A DNA stretch of 64,000 bases from contig JAKUCV010004279.1 of NCBI GenBank assembly GCA_028386065.3, forward strand, positions 1 through 64,000. Reading direction: 5' to 3'. The DNA comes from Turnera subulata. Taxonomy: Eukaryota; Streptophyta; Magnoliopsida; Malpighiales; Passifloraceae. The position numbers and the translations under genes were made by a program. The notes under the pieces are model-generated. The model was not told the DNA's origin. It was given only the letters and a program-made list of their open reading frames with translations, and ran no database searches. Of the stretch, positions 33,066 through 48,867 are shown piece after piece (within the stretch, counting starts at the first letter, position 1; each line of letters begins with the position of its first letter).

Positions 33066-36000
33066 GTCGTCTTCCCATTTTTCTAAAGAGGAAAATCCTA
33101 TATACGGACACGAAGAAGAGGGTTTTTTGGAACCGTCGGTGAATAAAATATAAAAGGTTTAAGATCATTTACGGCCTAATTTTTTTTAATTCTCTTGTTG
33201 CTGACGTTCGTGTGTAAGATTAAACTAAATTCGGGAAATATTCTTCTCCCTAAAAATTGAAAGGAACATCAATCTAACTTGCTGACAATTTAGCACTATA
33301 TTGAATCGTCATCTTAACAAACTATCTATGCAACATTTGGCAAACCCTCGTAGAATATGTTTCATAAAGAAATAGACTAGATATATTAAAGATTGGTTTG
33401 TACTTGCTTTTTATGCACGAAGAAGGATAAAAATCATACCACGTCGTTCGTGGGTGTCGTCCTTTCTTGGGCTTCTACTAATTAATTGCTAGCTTAACCA
33501 CCCACTTTTGAATTAGAAGTGAAAATTGAACCATTAGTTTGCTCAAGCCCATCATGAACTCATCAATAATTAAACAATAGTGACACCTTCATGTATTTGA
33601 CAATTGCAAGATGTGAAGAAAAACCCAACAAAAATTCCATGCATTCTTTAGAAGGAGACAGGTAATTAACATCGAACTTTGTCTTATAGTGGAACGGGGA
33701 AGTACTTTTCCTCACTTTTTGCACCTAATAATCTAAACTTATCTTGGCCTGCAGTGATTTCATGTGAAACCAAATTCAATGCCTTTCAATTTTGTAATGA
33801 TATTGAGACATGGATATAAAAGTTTACCTTCATGAATGCAACTTACAATTTTTAATTCATCTCTTGTCCAAATCAACTTTCACTTTCATAATTTATATTT
33901 GATCAGGAACTCTTGTAAGCTGTAAATTAAATTACCTTCTCTTGACTCGTGTCATGGTCATCGATGCAGGTAATGGGTGGGTGTGGCCGCAACAAAATCA
34001 ATGAAATTAAGTAAATGCCTGTCGTTTTCCAAAGGGGAAAAAAAGGACTATATATCCAAAATTAATACCTCTTTTTGGATGCTCACAAGTATTTCTGTAA
34101 TATTAGTATGTACAAAAATTGTTCGCGTAATTAGCCATTAAGAGAGAAGAAAAATGAAAAGCAAATTCAGATTCGAATTTTAAGAATTAGAGAAATTTAG
34201 TTATTGAACACTCTTGGTTGTTAAAATGGAGAGGAGAGTGGTGTTTTCTGTCAATTTTTCTTTAAAGAAAAAAGATTTCAAGCTCTCTTTGCACAAGAGA
34301 ACAGAACTTTCTGGGTGGCTAATTAACTCTCTCCATCTCCTGGATCTGGTAATGGCCACAGAAAGCACCAAAAGTGGAAACCCATAACCTTTTCTTTTGA
34401 CCAACAAGGCAACAATGAAGAAGTAAGTGGTATACCACGGCCTTATACCAGGAAAAAAGAAAACCATAAAGTATCAAATAAATGCTCCTCAGGAGGTGTC
34501 AAACTTGGGGACTATGTACAGTTTCAGCAAGTACATAGTGCCCTTAACTCCAGGCCATCAAGTTCCACATGGCACTGACAATTTTCTGTTTCCCAAAAAA
34601 AGCTTACACCAGTAAATAATCGCCTCTGCCTTCCTTTTAACCATTATCCATCAAGGCCTGGGTAAAGCTAGCCTCTGCCTGTCAAATGGGTCACAGATTC
34701 TGGGACATCATTTACCTGTAAGCTGTGATGCTTGTGTAACTCGTGGGTCGGTGTGTTTTTACTGTTTCTTACATTCCAGCTGGTTTGCACAAAATCTTGT
34801 ACCAAGTTGTAAGTAAAACTCTTTGTCGGCCCCATGGACTGCCTGGGCCCTCTATGTTGAACTCAACTCACAATAAAAACTCTACTCTAACCCTTCTGGG
34901 CCCAATCTTGTTGTAAATGGGTTTCATAAAATCATCTATAAGAATTAACCTCAACAAATTTATACGAAGAAGGTGTGTTGGTTTGTTATTTTACAAACCT
35001 TAATTCTAAATTTGTAATACTCAGGTCACCAAAGTTCACTGGAATCACACACACACACACACCTAGAGACATTATGGGATTAAAATTTTTACAAGAACAG
35101 AAAATCCAAACATGCCAAACCATGCTGCTGATCAAACTCCTGCCGTCTTTGAAGATTGTAGGCCAATGGAGATGAGGATAACACGTCAGGAAGAGTAGTA
35201 GGACTACGTGGCAATGGGAAGAAGATGAGGCAGACACATCAGCAAAAAAGTGCAAAGAAAGAACAACAACATAGGCACATGATCCATTGCAACAGTTAAT
35301 GTGATGTTACTACAAGAAATTGGAGTTATGGATTAGCCCCAAAGAGTGATGAAGAAACTGGAACCTACCTTATTTGGATGAGTTCGCCACATACACACAC
35401 CACTGTTTTGGCTAGCCACGCCTGTCAACGTCTTTCCTATATATTTTTTCTTTTGCCCTCATTTATTTAGTGCATTTTGCGTGGGCCAAGAATTTGGTAG
35501 GCCCATTTTTTCCCATTTACAACAGTAAAGTTGCTTGATTTTTATTTCTATTGAGGTTTGAAAGGGGAAAAATTGTGGTCCATAAAGGGAAAGTGTAGGA
35601 CGGATTAGTTAGGGAGTTGGGTACTCACCATTACTACTCTCAGTCCTTCATTCCAATTGTAATGGATGGACATTTCAAGTAGTAGTAGGCCCATTTTGGT
35701 TCTCATTTTTGCCTAAGTCCATATGGATATTGCTATAAAGACTTCAAGATATTAGCCCCTAAAAACTGATGACCACTAAAGTTTTAGCTGCCCTACGCTG
35801 GGGCAGTTCCTGTGGATAAATCACCCTTCACAAGATGTATAAATTATAATAACACTAGATTTTAACACCAACTGAGATTATTTGGCGCTTTTAGAATTTG
35901 TTACAATCTCTCGATTTGCAGAAGAAATGCCGGTGTTTGAACGTCTATTTCCTTTGATAAAAATAGTAAATCTATCTCTTTCAGATGTAGATTACGCCCT

Positions 36001-37703
36001 GAATTATTGAAGGTACTAAAATAGAAACTAATATCAACTTTTTTTTGACCACCAAACTAATATCTACAGAATTTAAATGTTTAAATATCTTATTCTTAGA
36101 GACTCACTCACTATATTTACATACCCGAGGTGGGTTGAATCTGGATTAGTCTGTGCAAAGCTCCGAACTGGATGGGAAACCAAAAATATCTTATTCCTTG
36201 AAACTCGTGAGGTCATGGTCTCGACAATATTTATTTACTAATGTTGTCAACAAATTGTTTAGTTTAAGAGTTCAATTCTTTTGTACTAATCGGGTTTTAC
36301 ACGACAATTGGATGACCACAAACAAGTATTGCATCACGGCCCAACTATAAAGTAAAAAAGAAATTAATGATTGGCGAAAATTTTATAGTACTGCGAGAAA
36401 ATAACATTATGTGATTAAGACTCTCTTTAAGTGCTTTTGAACTTATCTTAACATTATGTGTCACACATTTTTCTTAGGATAATGTGGGGGCATTAAGGGA
36501 CAAATATATATTACAAAGCATGAAGGGAAAGGGACTCGTTTGTGGCTCTTCTTCTTCAGTTTATTTTGCGGACCTCATTTTTCCATGATTTTTTTAGGCA
36601 GTCCTTTTCATGCACACAACTTAAAGGGCGAGTGGTCTGCATCCCAAATTATGTTAAATCTAATCCAATTAATCGAGTTTCAAAGTCCTCAAATTTTCAA
36701 CAACTACTTACATGTAGACGGAAAACGTCTCCGTCTTGGATTTGAAGTTCTACTTGTCGCCCAATTCTTTTTCAATAATTTGATAGCTAATTGCTGTACG
36801 ATGTTGACAAAATTGCACATAATCTAAAAATTATCCAAAAATGTGAGTTTTGGTTTTTGGAAGAAACCTTTAAGGTTAAGTTAGCGAGAGTAATATCTCT
36901 GTATTAGACTAAACCTAGTGGACATAGTTATCTTTATTACAGGCCTGTGATGAAAAGGTGAACCCAGTTAGATAACTAGTACCTCTCGCTTAACAAACTC
37001 TAACCAATTCCCAAAAATAGAACCTGGAGTTGTTTTGTGACAATTGTGAAGCTCGAGCTTAACTTAACTCTTGTGTGTCCCATTTGTGTGTTATGTTGGT
37101 AAGCATGGGACCAAAACCCATGTTCTACAAGATTGTGCACTTTTTTTGGTCAACATCCAACCATTAGGGACTACATATGGGCTCAACCACTCAAACCCCA
37201 CAAGTGTAAACATTTCACCCATCCACCCCCGTGATTCTCATCTTGCTTGGGCCTAAACAGTCCAAACAATCAGGATCATGAAAGGTTGCAGGAAATTGAA
37301 ACTCGAAAATGTGATCACACACTAAGGGAAAGAATTTTTGGTTGTGGTTCTACCTGTTAATAGTATCTACTATAAAAATATCAATCGACCTAGCTATATA
37401 GTTTGAGCTTTGATTGATCCACAGAGATTCAGTGTACTTACTCTTGAAGCAAAGAAGATACAATACAAGTACTGCTGCAACCATTTGCCAATGGTCCCAT
37501 ATCCACGTTTGCTACAATTTCTGGCTTTGGAAAAGTAAAGAGTCATTTTCGAGCTTGATAGCTCTGCTGATTCCCTTGTCATAAAAATGAAAGGACCTAC
37601 ATTGTATTAATTATCGTTTTTAACACTTATATTGCGGAATTGATTATGATGGCAAAGGCGCATTTTTATTGGAGATGAGGGTGACACTTCAGCTTATCCA
37701 TTA

Positions 37704-37727
37704 GAGGAGGAGGAGGAGGAGGAGGAG
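37704..37727. repeat. (GAG)8 microsatellite
   Basis: Uninterrupted GAG/AGG trinucleotide run in non-coding DNA. Likely length-variable and usable as a marker. Confidence 0.85.
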
Positions 37728-39139
37728 ACGTATCTTCCTATCACAGAATTCTAGACATGACAAACCTTTATCATTTTATCCCTTTGAACAATATAAAGTC
37801 TTTTTCTCCTCTACAAATGCATTGCCAAGTAATGGAGGATAAAAGGATAGGCCTTATCATCCGAGTCATAATCGATAGTTTGTGTGCTTTTCCCCTTTTT
37901 CATCAATTTTTAGTAGTCATAATCGATAGTTTCAGCACTTTTCACTATCAAAATTCATTTTAAGCAGTTAGCAGAGGCAGACACTTTGCATGATGATCAC
38001 GCACAAGCACTAAGTTAACAACAATCAACTTCATAACCACAGTGTAGCTAGCTACTAGCTAGAGAGAAAGGGCCATTCTACTACTTATTAGGGCTGACCC
38101 ATTTAGGTTATAGAGGTAACAACCGATGAGTGCTTTATCTGATTTGAAAAAGAACCTATTATTATACTTGGTAACCCAAAGTAAATTAGTATATATATAC
38201 CTGTTGAAAGAAGATTAAAAAAATAGTATAAACTATAAACCAGAGCCACCTCCAGAAGGAGCAAATTAAAGTGTTGATCTGGTTGGACCTACATTATCTG
38301 GCAGACAGTCCTCATGTTTGCACTTTTGGTCACGGCATGTACTGCCGTGTAGGGTTTGGTTGCCAGAGATCATATATCCAATTCCCTTCATTTTTTTAAA
38401 AAATAATAATAAAAGAAGGGGGAAAAAAGACCATATCCATTTGCCTTGCCTTATCTGGACTGTTCGGTGGTTCACACATTCTGTTTAAGGATGTCTATGG
38501 CTGCAATGTGAGACACATGGAGCTCTGCCTCTCAGTACTGCCCCAAACACTTATCCAACAAAAACAATGTATGAATACCCACAGTGCAGCACCAACCTTT
38601 TTTCCTTTTGCTTCTAAGAAGTAATAGACGTGGAAAATTGGCAGATTTTTTTTAATACTTACATTGAGAACAATACAACGTGGTTCGCTGCTGTTGTGGT
38701 TGTTTTATTTTCTTGTTTCATATAAACAACAGCTAATGATGTTTCACCAATTTTTTTTTGGATTTAAGTAGATAGTTAAACATTTGGTTCACCCCAAGCA
38801 AACTCAAAAAAAGCTCCAAAAGCAAAGTAGCAAAACCAAATATGGGACCTAGGCTTCATCCCAATTTCAATACTGGTCATGGGCCTCTTGCCTCTGATGG
38901 GATTTTCATGTAATTTCTATTAGTGGGCTCAGTGGGGTATGTACTATTGATGGCTTATAGGCCTGGTTAATGGCTTTGCTTTGGGTCAGTATTGTCAAAC
39001 TTGACTCTATGTTCGCAGAATCTGCGGCCGCTTGCTTTGACAGAGTGATATTGAAGCTTTCTTTTCTTTAGTGCTATATTTTTCCCCAGCGTTAAATTTT
39101 CTTTTGATACTCAATAAATCAATTTTAACTGTCCTAGAC

Positions 39140-39221
39140 ATGAATGAATTAGACCCAGTACTCAGTTTCTATATATAAGGATGAATGAATTAGACCCAGT
39201 ACTCAGTTTCTATATATAAGG
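39140..39221. repeat. Perfect 41-bp tandem duplication
   Basis: The block starting ATGAATGAATTAGACCCAGT and ending TATATATAAGG occurs twice back to back, at 39140-39180 and 39181-39221, without a mismatch. This implies a recent duplication. Confidence 0.9.
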
Positions 39222-40126
39222 CTTTTTTCAAGATGGCCAGCAGCACCATCAGTTTGTGCAATTATTCCTTATGATCAGAACCAGGGCTGCTAAGCATTCA
39301 GAGGTTTACCAGGAGATGTCAAGATATAAGCTTATAAATTCAGATCATACTTGGCAAAGAAAACATCAAAATAAAAAGGCTGTATCAATATCTGGAAAAG
39401 GATAATTTTATAAATGCTGGAACTTTTTAGAAAGATATATGTTCATCTAAACCCAAAAGGTGCATAGAAAGTGCAGAAAGATCTGTCTCATGTTTATCAG
39501 TATATATCAAACGTAAAACCACACTGACGGAGAGGAGATATGATCAGCCAACAGTGTAATTCAAATGGTATATTTGCCAGCAGAGTTGAAGGAGTTGAGA
39601 GGTTAACAAGGCGGGCTTCATGGGTGCAAAGAATTGCATGATATAGAAGCACCTTTAGAAGGTGCCGGCTTACATTAATAGCAATAACTCGATAAAGATC
39701 CATGCCTCATGTTTATGAGGTACTGTAGGCGAAAAGCTATATGGCTGCCGGGGGCAGATGCGTGCAGTCTGAATGGCAGCATATGGACTGTAGACACAGG
39801 TCCTCACACTGCCCATTTTAGATACGAATCATCTCCCTATACAAATCTCAATCCTAATAATTGCCGGGCTATTAATAGTTCTCTCTAGCACTATCAGCCT
39901 AGTCTATCCAGTTCACGCCAGCTGCAAAGTATGATAGCAACTCCGCGCTCTCTTAGTCCACAAAACCACAAGCTCCATAGAAACCCCAAGATTGATTCAT
40001 GCCCACCAACACAAATGATGCTCATATAAGGCCCTCTGGCATTTTTTGGACAAGAACGTACCGGGAGATGTTTCTCATAAATACAATAACATTAAGACAT
40101 AAGACCCACTGATTCTACTGCTACAC

Positions 40127-43110
40127 CTATGGAGTATTAGTTGGCTTACTCTTTGCTTCATCCAAAATCATCTCCGATGAAGAACCAGTTGAAAATCCCA
40201 ACTTCAGCATGATTTCTTCCAGACGCTTTGCATTTGTCAGATATAGGTAACCAATCTGTAAGATGTATGATGACAAGATTAAATTCAAGGAAAGACACCA
40301 GATGGTTGGTCTCTTGACAGCACCCTACTTTCATCAAAAGATAAGGCCCTAATTAACGAAATTAGATTTGAAAAATGCATGCTATTATCATGTGAAGAAA
40401 AAAGTGAAAGTGAGCTAACAAGTGTTTCTAGTGAAGATGCTCTGTTGTAGACTGCTGCTCCAGCACGTCTTGTTGTCCGTGTTTTAGCTGAGCTCTTATT
40501 CTTTCCCCACCGAAGGACATCCCTACATTCGAAATGTTCAAATGTCATTGATCAGCAACAAATTTACAGGTTGTAAGTATGCACCACTTGGATTCAGCAG
40601 ACACAGCAATGAATACCAATTAAATATTATGATGAGCACAATATAACTGCTGGCTCTGAATCAATCGGTTTACGAAACTGATGGTCTTGAGATGTATGCT
40701 GCACGTCATGAATGCCACTTTTCCTATAGATTTAATGCACAGAAATTTTGAATGATCTCAGAGTTAGACAGTCAAAGTTCCAAACTAAATGGGTTTTCTG
40801 CATTGTAACTCTTTTATCACATCCTTCCATCTCATTCATACTCAGAAACCACTTTAGCTATAGAGGCATGTAACTCTACAGCAACAACATTCCAGACCTT
40901 CTCAATTTACATCACCGAGAATTCTGTTTTGCAAGCTTTTGACTTGCAAAACTTCTTGCAGGAGAAAAAAAAAAACTTCAGAGCCATATATATTCAGTAA
41001 GAGCACCATCTGGAGAGGATAACCTAGTATTTTTGGCCCAAAACTGATAGCAGCTATTTTCAAGCAACTTTAATAATGTGGCCAGCTTTATTTTCCAAAA
41101 GAGAACCCATGCCCTTCAATGCTAGTATATTATAGCATGAAAACCTGTATCCTCCAACCTGAATCGAGGAATTCCTTTCAAACTTCATATCCTATTGGGA
41201 ACCTAAATGTAAAGCTAAGATGACTTTAAAAAAATAGAGGGCTACTGGCAACATATTAACAGGGGGCTTTTATAAAAAAGGACCAAAAATGATGAGTTGA
41301 CCAATTTCCTGAAGCCGCTTAATTTTAAACCATAACCTAAACTTCTTATAAAGGATGGGAAACTAATACCCACAAAGGGGGGAAAATCAAGAGTTTATGC
41401 ATTTCTCTGTCTTGGACAAGACGGCATGGTGAATGACCAAACCAAAGAATGAAGAAAAATGCCAAGAATCACAAATCATCTCACTTACCTTTCTTCTGCT
41501 GATAAAACATCATCAGCCCTGAGTTTCTGGAGCAATGCATTCTGAAGGTTGAAAAGGTAGCTATCAGAAATCTAAGGCAGACGGGAAAGTAAATAAGGTT
41601 TGAAAATTGAAACAGAAAGACTGGTATATAACAGAAAACATCATACTTGTGCCTCACAGCGCACCACTGCCATTACACGATCATTATATTCCTCAATACT
41701 CAAAGGAGGAAACAAAAAGTGCCTGCGAGCATACAACTGCACACGATACAGGAAAAGCCAATAAGGAATGTAGGATACTTAGATAGACAATTGGAAAACA
41801 ATTACTTTAGAAAAGACAAGGCACAACCACATTCCAGCATCTAGTAGGAATTTGTCAGAAATAAATTACTTTCCAGATCTTTTATTTCACAGAAAGAGGA
41901 AATTTTACTGAAACACAGCAATAAGTGAAGCTTGCATACAAGACAAGAAATATATAAAGCCTACACCAAAACAAGGCCATGCAATAATTTTCTTCGCACA
42001 TGATTAAGAGTTTTAAATACTAAACTGACTGAGAGAAGTATAACAAAGGAAGGCAAAAAAGAAGAAAAATAACATACAAGATGAACGGTTTAATAAGTAA
42101 GTTAATGGAGGGAGGTAATCCCTCACACTGAAAAGCCACTGAATTGCCTCCTCCCTCCAGTCCAATCTCCAAAGTGTTTATTGACAACCAAATACTTTAA
42201 CAGCCACATTGGATTAGATTCAATCGACTATAGCCTCTTTGCAGAACTGCATGAGGCCATCCTACTATATAACTGGTCAGAAAGGTGAAAACTTTCAGAG
42301 CTTTGACTCTCATCTCCTTCTCCCTCATCGTATTCCAGCAAGTATAAAGAACTACAAAAAACATTGAAAGAGCAAACAGAAATCGTTGTAACAAGCACGC
42401 ACCTCAAATATGCTATCACCAATGTAGGCTAAACCCGCCGCATTATAGACAGATCGAGGCTTCTCTACTTTCGGGGGACTTGGCAACCACGTATCATATC
42501 CCAAATAAGTTTCATCCAATTTTTCAATAACACCACCTGCACAAGACACCATCAATAATCACTCTCAGTCTAAAACACTCATAAAGAAACATACATTTCC
42601 ATAAGCACACGCACGCAGGCATTCATATTCGTGAAGCACCCAAATCAAAATATGTTTTTTGTTCGATTACAACAACCTCCGAATGCCGCAAAAAAAAAAA
42701 AACCAACCCAGATACCCCTTTCTTCTTTCTCTTCTTCTTTTTCCCTTACAAGTACAAAATTACATGGCAAGGCATAGTAGAACTGTCAGGGACAGAATTC
42801 CGCACATTTCTCTTACAGTTCGAACAAATATCCTCAGACACGTACTACATAGGACTCATGAGGCGATGACTGTTGCATTTTGTAAAGAAGAAAGTTTCAG
42901 TACGTGGCGGGTACCTTGACGAGCCGTGGCCTTGCGTTTAAGAAGCTCAGAGACAGAGCTCGCGGTTAGAGTGAGAGTTGGTGTCGCTGTTGATGTTGAT
43001 GTTGTCTTGACGGTTTTAGGTTTGTCCGGGTTTCGGGGAGCGTTGGGATTGTAAGGAAGCCTCTGGATGGTGTCCCATGAAGCTCTCACCCTCAGTGTTG
43101 CCGTCGACAT
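40127..43110 (-). CDS. RNC: Organellar mini-RNase III (ribonuclease III family)
   Basis: Six exons on the minus strand: 43110-42915, 42536-42403, 41736-41647, 41571-41489, 40522-40420, 40255-40127. Together they encode 244 residues. Residues ~1-60 are Thr/Ser/Arg-rich with few acids, a likely chloroplast transit peptide. The rest is a lone RNase III domain without a double-stranded-RNA-binding domain, as in bacterial mini-III. The signature YIGDSIFE gives the catalytic Asp at D106, and is followed by LYARRHFLFPP. The second catalytic Glu is in SLETLIGYLYLT near residue 200. In Arabidopsis the two paralogues (RNC3, RNC4) act in plastids on rRNA and group II intron RNA. The gene shares a 600-bp intergenic region head-to-head with the helicase gene at 43709. 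Confidence 0.9.
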
Positions 43111-43708
43111 TCTTCTTCTCCCTGGGATTTCTGGATAGTGTTTGCTGCTAAAACCTCGAATAAAATATCAGCTTCTCTTTTCCACTTCAAAACTGGTCAC
43201 GGGCCATTCTTTGGGTAAGAAGCAACAGGCCTCGTATGGGCCCTTTTTCATCCCACTACTAGATTTGGAACGTCCAGCACACAGGCCTTATATCGCTTTG
43301 ATGGGTACCGCTGTGCTGTGGTGTTTGGGCCTTAGCACGTGCCTGAAAAGGTGGGCCCGTTCAAGCCCACAGCCAAAGAAATTGCACACCTGTCATGATA
43401 TTTACCATTTTTTCTACAATATGATCTTTACCATTACTTCATACATTAGCGCATGCAATTACGAATTACCACGCCGCCGAATTTTTTTTACCAACGGTTT
43501 CCATTTTTATACATGAAAAAAACAACGGTTTCAGTTCTCCGTCCGTTTATAAAACAGAAACTCCCACCGTCGGTAAAACCCTAACCACCGATACAACCAC
43601 CATTCTGGCCACCACCACCGGCGGCGATAGGAAATAGAAATCTATCTACTGTTATATCAAAGCATATAATCATCCGTAATCACAGTCGTTGACAATCTCA
43701 CCATCAAC
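43111..43708. promoter_or_regulatory. Bidirectional promoter with site II and telo-box motifs
   Basis: The 598 bases separate the divergent mini-RNase III and RH20-type genes. They contain TCP-type site II words TGGGCC at 43237-43242, 43326-43331 and 43352-43357, AGCCCA (TGGGCT on minus) at 43364-43369, and a telo-box AAACCCTAA at 43576-43584. This combination is known from plant genes of translation and RNA metabolism that are active in dividing cells. No TATA box stands out. Confidence 0.65.
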
Positions 43709-47595
<3,887 letters not shown>

Positions 47596-48867
47596 ATGAA
47601 TAATTATGGGTACAATGCTTCATGACTAATATTATTGAGGCAAAACTTGTATGATTAGAAAGTAGAGTTGTAGATACTTTGCGGATCTCTTGCTTTTAGT
47701 TTTATGTTCATGTACTTCATTGGTTTAGCTGCTATCAGGGGTTGACTCTGTAAGGATATTGTACATGTGAAATAGTGTTCGAAAAGCTTCATTCCTCGTT
47801 TCACGACATGGTTACAACCTTTGCATCATATTTCTTATATTTCACCATTTTGGATGGGTTGTAAATTTATTTTGGGTGACCATTTTGTGCGTAGCCTAAT
47901 ACAGCAGGCGTTTATCTACCTTGCAAGTTGCACGTGGACCAGGACTGCTAGAAGGAACCTTTGCATGCATGACCTATGGTTTTGACTCTTTCACTCGCTC
48001 CCGTGGTGATTTCCAAAGTTCAACTCTCGGTTTCATAATTGGGTCCTGTTTCTTCTGAAGATGTGGCCTGCTGCAATATGATCGCCAACAAGCATACTTA
48101 TATAAGGAATTTCCATCCAACTTCCCACCTCTCTTCAATTATGCGCTCCATTCCTGGTAGGCTTCATGTTCTTGTTATAAGAGCTGGTGTGTGTGGCTGA
48201 ATGGGAGCGCAATTCTTGGCAAGTTGGCATAATGAATTGTCGCATCTTGGTTATTAATAATATACTAATGCTCCTACCTATAAAAATTTGCTCATGCACA
48301 GCTGATTTGCTTCGCAGCAGCTAATATGTGGAGACATAATTTATCAACAGTATTGGCACAATTATAAACATAAAACACATGAAGAATTTCCCATAAACCC
48401 ACAACACTTTGAGGATAGCGCAAGAGAATCGACGTATCAAAGTAAATGGAACACAAGATGGTTAATAACCCATGGAAAAGAAAACGGAGAATAATTTTCA
48501 AGAGAACATTGGTTTATCAAGGTCGAATAGAAAGAACAGGAGTGACCGCAAAGAGGAAAGGGTGTTATCCGACAGGAATTCTAAGAATAAACAGGCCCAA
48601 CTCAAAGCCCAAACCCGAGACCCCAACGATGTCCGAAAGGACCAATGCAAAACTTAGAGACGAGAGAGAAACGATGTCGAAAAGGCCCAAATCAAAACTA
48701 AGAGCGAGGCCCAAACCAATAGAGAAACAACACACTGATTCCATTTCCGAGTAGCCATGGGAGCAAAGTTGGTGGTGGTAGCAGAGTAAGGGAGAGCGAG
48801 CAAGCAAAGTGAAAGTGACAGATTTTGAATCGAGAACCAAGAAGCAAAAGGAATTTCGAGCATAACA
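47596..48867 (+). promoter_or_regulatory. RH20 3' flank and site II-rich promoter of the 48868 gene
   Basis: The first part is the helicase 3' UTR. The last ~280 bases upstream of 48868 hold four site II words: GGCCCA at 48594-48599, 48684-48689 and 48708-48713, and AGCCCA at 48606-48611. Short frames that run through this region (for example 48446-48754) consist of these repeated words and are not taken as genes. Confidence 0.55.

Larger units (their letters stand above)
33066..40126. other. 7-kb gene-poor spacer
   Basis: I could not assemble any gene on either strand. Noted features are an (AC)n microsatellite at about 35047-35062, a (GAG)8 microsatellite at 37704-37727, and a 41-bp tandem duplication at 39140-39221. 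A few TGGGC-type words lie between 34840 and 37260 without an obvious gene start. The stretch near 39700-40126 is the 3' flank of the mini-RNase III gene. Confidence 0.45.

Noticed and set aside
48446..48754. 102-codon Lys/Pro-rich frame upstream of the 48868 gene
   Set aside because: Its content comes from repeated GGCCCAAA promoter words and it has no domain, so it is taken as promoter DNA.
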